Source of the DNA: Chloroflexota bacterium
Lineage (GTDB): Bacteria; Chloroflexota; Anaerolineae; Aggregatilineales; Aggregatilineaceae
NCBI GenBank assembly: GCA_016234525.1
Contig: JACRBK010000145.1
Location: 1-6,184 of the forward strand
Reading direction: 5' to 3'
Length of the DNA: 6,184 bases
Shown here: positions 5,288 to 6,184 of the stretch, piece by piece
Layout: the number at the start of each line of letters is the position of its first letter
Numbering within the stretch: position 1 is the stretch's first letter
The notes under the pieces: model-generated
Told to the model about the DNA's origin: nothing
Databases searched by the model: none
What the model saw: only the letters and a program-made list of their open reading frames with translations
Position numbers and translations under genes: made by a program

Positions 5288-6184
5288 TATGATCCCTCCT
5301 GAAGCTGATGATCTCCTCCACCGTCTGGATCAGGTGATCCCGCCGCACAGCCGCGCTGTCAGAGACGATGCAGGAGCAGAAAACGATCCGATTGTGGACG
5401 CGGCCCGGCGGCTGGCCCAGGGGCCGGATATTTCGCTGAATCATGCGGCGCTCAGCCGGATCGAAGCGCAACTGCGCCAGCGTCATAAAGAACTGCACGT
5501 TGCGCGCCCCGCACCAACCCGGCGCGTTTGGCGGCCTGTTTTCCAGGTGGTGCGTTATGCTGCCGCTGCTTGTTTGATCGTGATCCTGGCGTTGGGCGGT
5601 GTGTCGCGTGCTTCGGCGAACAGCCTGCCCGGTGACACGTTATATTCGACCAAACGCACTATCGAAGACGTGCGGCTGGGGTTGGTTTCGCAGGGCGGTG
5701 AACCGTCGCTGCGCGTGAATCTGGCAGACCGGCGGCTGGATGAGTTTAGCCTGCTGCTGGACCGGCGCGACGAGGTGTATCCGCGCGTATTAGGCGAAGC
5801 GACCGAACAACTTGAGCAGGCACTCGATCTGATGTCGCAGGGCTATGGCGAGCGCGTGAATTTAGAGTCACGGATCGCTAGCTTGACGCACCGCCAATCC
5901 GATTTGATCCAGTATGCGGTAACACGGGCCTCGTTTAACGAATGGAAACAACTCCAAACGGCGGCGCAGCGCAATACGGCCCTTCAAGTGCGTTTGGCGG
6001 ACGAGGTTTTACTGCCGAGTTTTACACCTGATACCACGCCAACGCCTACGCCGTCGCCGACGTTTACCCTGGTTCCGTCTCTTACGCCAACGGTCACACC
6101 CAGCCCTGAAGCGACGATGACACCGATCCCGACCAATACCCCACGACCCAGCGCGACAGCGACGGCCAGCCCGACGATCACGCC
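5280..6184 (+). CDS. DUF5667 domain membrane protein, putative anti-sigma factor (partial, 3' end outside window)
   Basis: The frame is open from ATG 5280 to the window edge: 301 codons with no stop. Residues 1 to about 90 are a hydrophilic cytoplasmic part with a helical segment (AALSRIEAQLRQRHKEL, 56-72) followed by basic residues. Residues about 92-108 form one membrane helix (AAAACLIVILALGG). Residues about 112-215 carry the DUF5667 signature N-SLPGD-x-LY-x2-KR-x-IE-x-VRL (114-133), followed by long helices. Known DUF5667 proteins often follow ECF sigma factors in Chloroflexota and Actinomycetota. Residues 246 onward are a Thr/Pro-rich spacer (TPTPTPSPT and similar), as in cell-surface stalks. 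The arrangement suggests the N-terminus holds the sigma factor at the membrane and the outside part senses the envelope. I see no zinc-type HxxxCxxC anti-sigma motif, so the anti-sigma role is inferred from gene order, the 8-base overlap and topology. What follows the Pro/Thr stalk is unknown. Confidence 0.82.
   Translation, partial: MSNMIPPEADDLLHRLDQVIPPHSRAVRDDAGAENDPIVDAARRLAQGPDISLNHAALSRIEAQLRQRHKELHVARPAPTRRVWRPVFQVVRYAAAACLIVILALGGVSRASANSLPGDTLYSTKRTIEDVRLGLVSQGGEPSLRVNLADRRLDEFSLLLDRRDEVYPRVLGEATEQLEQALDLMSQGYGERVNLESRIASLTHRQSDLIQYAVTRASFNEWKQLQTAAQRNTALQVRLADEVLLPSFTPDTTPTPTPSPTFTLVPSLTPTVTPSPEATMTPIPTNTPRPSATATASPTIT

Noticed and set aside
5984..6181. Minus-strand Val/Gly-rich open frame
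   Set aside because: It is the complement of Thr/Pro codons in the DUF5667 stalk. The low-complexity translation is an artefact.

Overview
The window looks like chromosomal DNA from a bacterium of the Chloroflexota (Anaerolineae-like). That is an inference. It rests on the gene pair of an ECF sigma factor followed by a membrane protein with a DUF5667-type signature and a Thr/Pro-rich outer stalk, on a secreted calcium-binding repeat protein with a Gly/Asn/Pro/His tail next to that pair, and on moderately high GC. No rRNA, tRNA, CRISPR array, transposase or phage gene is visible. All six genes are accounted for, and no gene-free stretch exceeds about 240 bases.

Layout. (1) 1-612, +: the C-terminal half of an MFS exporter, cut by the left edge. 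(2) 693-1478, +: a complete gene for an N-terminal TIR domain with the NADase glutamate, followed by two TPR repeats. The TIR half resembles the animal NAD hydrolase SARM1 closely. (3) 1550-3055, -: an aldehyde dehydrogenase of the GabD2 / succinate-semialdehyde dehydrogenase type, convergent with the TIR gene, with a terminator-like hairpin between them. (4) 3186-4472, +: a secreted protein with seven exact-length 36-residue thrombospondin type 3 repeats, a small two-repeat module that I do not recognise, and a charged low-complexity tail. (5) 4473-4708: an intergenic region with two separate hairpin-forming inverted repeats and a promoter-like site. (6) 4709-5287, +: an ECF sigma factor. (7) 5280-6184, +: its overlapping partner, a single-pass membrane protein with a DUF5667 signature, cut by the right edge.

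How they may work together. The last two genes overlap by 8 bases and form a translationally coupled sigma / membrane-regulator pair, probably sensing something at the envelope. The secreted repeat protein just upstream is separated from them by hairpins and has its own ribosome-binding site, so it is probably a separate transcript; whether it belongs to the sigma factor's regulon is open. The TIR-TPR gene is an orphan here, with no visible defence partner, so a defence role is possible but not shown. Three of the genes share a similar -10 region, GCG(C/T)TA(T/C)A(A/G)T.

The most interesting points are the SARM1-like TIR-TPR protein, the duplicated R-x2-G-x-G-[FW]-G-x-I module in the secreted protein, and the long inverted repeat before the sigma factor.
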